64,000 nt of DNA, taken from contig CAVOZI010000016.1 in NCBI GenBank assembly GCA_963700895.1, positions 310,001 through 374,000 on the forward strand, given 5' to 3'. Shown piece after piece: positions 63,642-64,000 of the stretch; position 1 is the stretch's first letter; each line of letters opens with the position of its first letter. The notes under the pieces are model-generated. The model saw only the letters and a program-made list of their open reading frames with translations. It did no database searches and had not been told where the DNA came from. The DNA comes from Anderseniella sp963700895. Its GTDB lineage: Bacteria; Pseudomonadota; Alphaproteobacteria; Rhizobiales; Aestuariivirgaceae. A program made the position numbers and the translations under genes.

Positions 63642-64000
63642 CTACTGTGCAATCCCTGCGCTTCGTTCAACCTTCAGGTTGAAGGCAGCGGCCAGCAATG
63701 CCTTGGTATAGTCGGTCCGGGGGGCTCAAAAATCTGCCGTGCCGTGCCCTGCTCGACCACCACGCCATTGCGCATGACCACGACGTCATTGGCCAGCGCG
63801 CGCACCACCTTCAGGTCGTGGCTGATGAACAGGTAGGCCAGGTCGTGGTCCTTCTGGAGCTCGCGCAACAGGTCGACGATCTGGGCCTGCACCGACATGT
63901 CCAGCGCGCTGGTCGGTTCGTCCAGCATGACGAACTTCGGTTCCAGCACCATGGCGCGTGCAATCGCGATGCGCTGGCGCTGGCCGCCGGAAAATTCGTG
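63642..64000 (-). CDS. yejF: peptide/microcin-type ABC transporter ATPase, YejF-like (5' end beyond window; one frameshift)
   Basis: The visible C-terminal part has signature FSGGQRQRIAIARAM, Walker B FVMLDEPTSALDMSVQAQIV, switch His in FISHDLKVVRALANDVVVM, and VVEQGTARQIFE. A missing C in the C-run near 63715 hides the usual ending RTDYTKALLAAAFNLK and a TAG at 63642. DLKVVRALA and the ending suit the C-terminal half of YejF, a double ATPase of an oligopeptide importer; a DppF-type protein is the alternative. Confidence 0.82.

Overview
The window comes from a high-GC alphaproteobacterium, most likely a member of the Hyphomicrobiales (Rhizobiales) or a close relative. This rests on gene content and sites, not on any search: GcrA, CtrA-type TTAA-N7-TTAA boxes, GANTC sites, an Irr-type iron control element before mbfA, a Pho box of GTCA repeats before pstS, and an alphaproteobacterial cpa/tad pilus locus. 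No genus can be named.

Layout. 0-3.4 kb: four-carbon acid sugar kinase (otnK, cut by the left edge), divergent PfkB-type kinase, radical SAM protein and tRNA-Gly(CCC). 3.4-10.7 kb: glycosyltransferase, family 3 solute-binding protein, Tex30-like hydrolase, Crp/Fnr regulator, CocE/NonD hydrolase and HSL-type esterase. 10.7-18.4 kb: a complete phosphate module, phoR-pstSCAB-phoU-phoB, with a Pho box and a pstS-pstC hairpin. 18.4-25.5 kb: gcrA, argD-argF-hslO, argE, apaG and a two-domain dCTP deaminase. 25.5-29.2 kb: lepA, mbfA and a DUF3750 protein. 29.3-41.9 kb: a branched-chain-amino-acid-type ABC transporter (livFGMH) with two paralogous binding proteins, two flavin monooxygenases, a cupin, an ECF sigma factor with its YCII/DGPF partner, cspA, and pcaC/pcaD. 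This suggests uptake and breakdown of aromatic acids. 41.9-47.1 kb: EamA exporter, 3-hydroxyisobutyrate-dehydrogenase-like enzyme, aminotransferase, exported rhodanese and MFS transporter. 47.2-59.8 kb: a full Tad (Flp) pilus locus. 59.9-64 kb: M17 aminopeptidase, MarR regulator, broken NlpC/P60 gene, ghrA and a YejF-like ABC ATPase cut by the right edge.

Regulatory picture. Perfect TTAA-N7-TTAA CtrA boxes lie before the Flp pilin gene and in the gcrA-argD intergenic region. TTAACCAT half-sites precede tadE, cpaB and the tadD/aminopeptidase promoters. The pilus locus therefore looks tied to the CtrA/GcrA/CcrM cell-cycle circuit.

Caution. I count about 35 apparent single-base frameshifts and two in-frame stops where tryptophan is expected. 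They hit housekeeping genes (lepA, argE, apaG), while 10.7-22.6 kb and 50.2-57.9 kb are clean. In most cases the protein resumes in the next frame with full family similarity, so base-level sequence or assembly error is the simplest explanation. Gene spans below are therefore given across frameshifts. I did not find a convincing wholly new system; the strongest points are regulatory.
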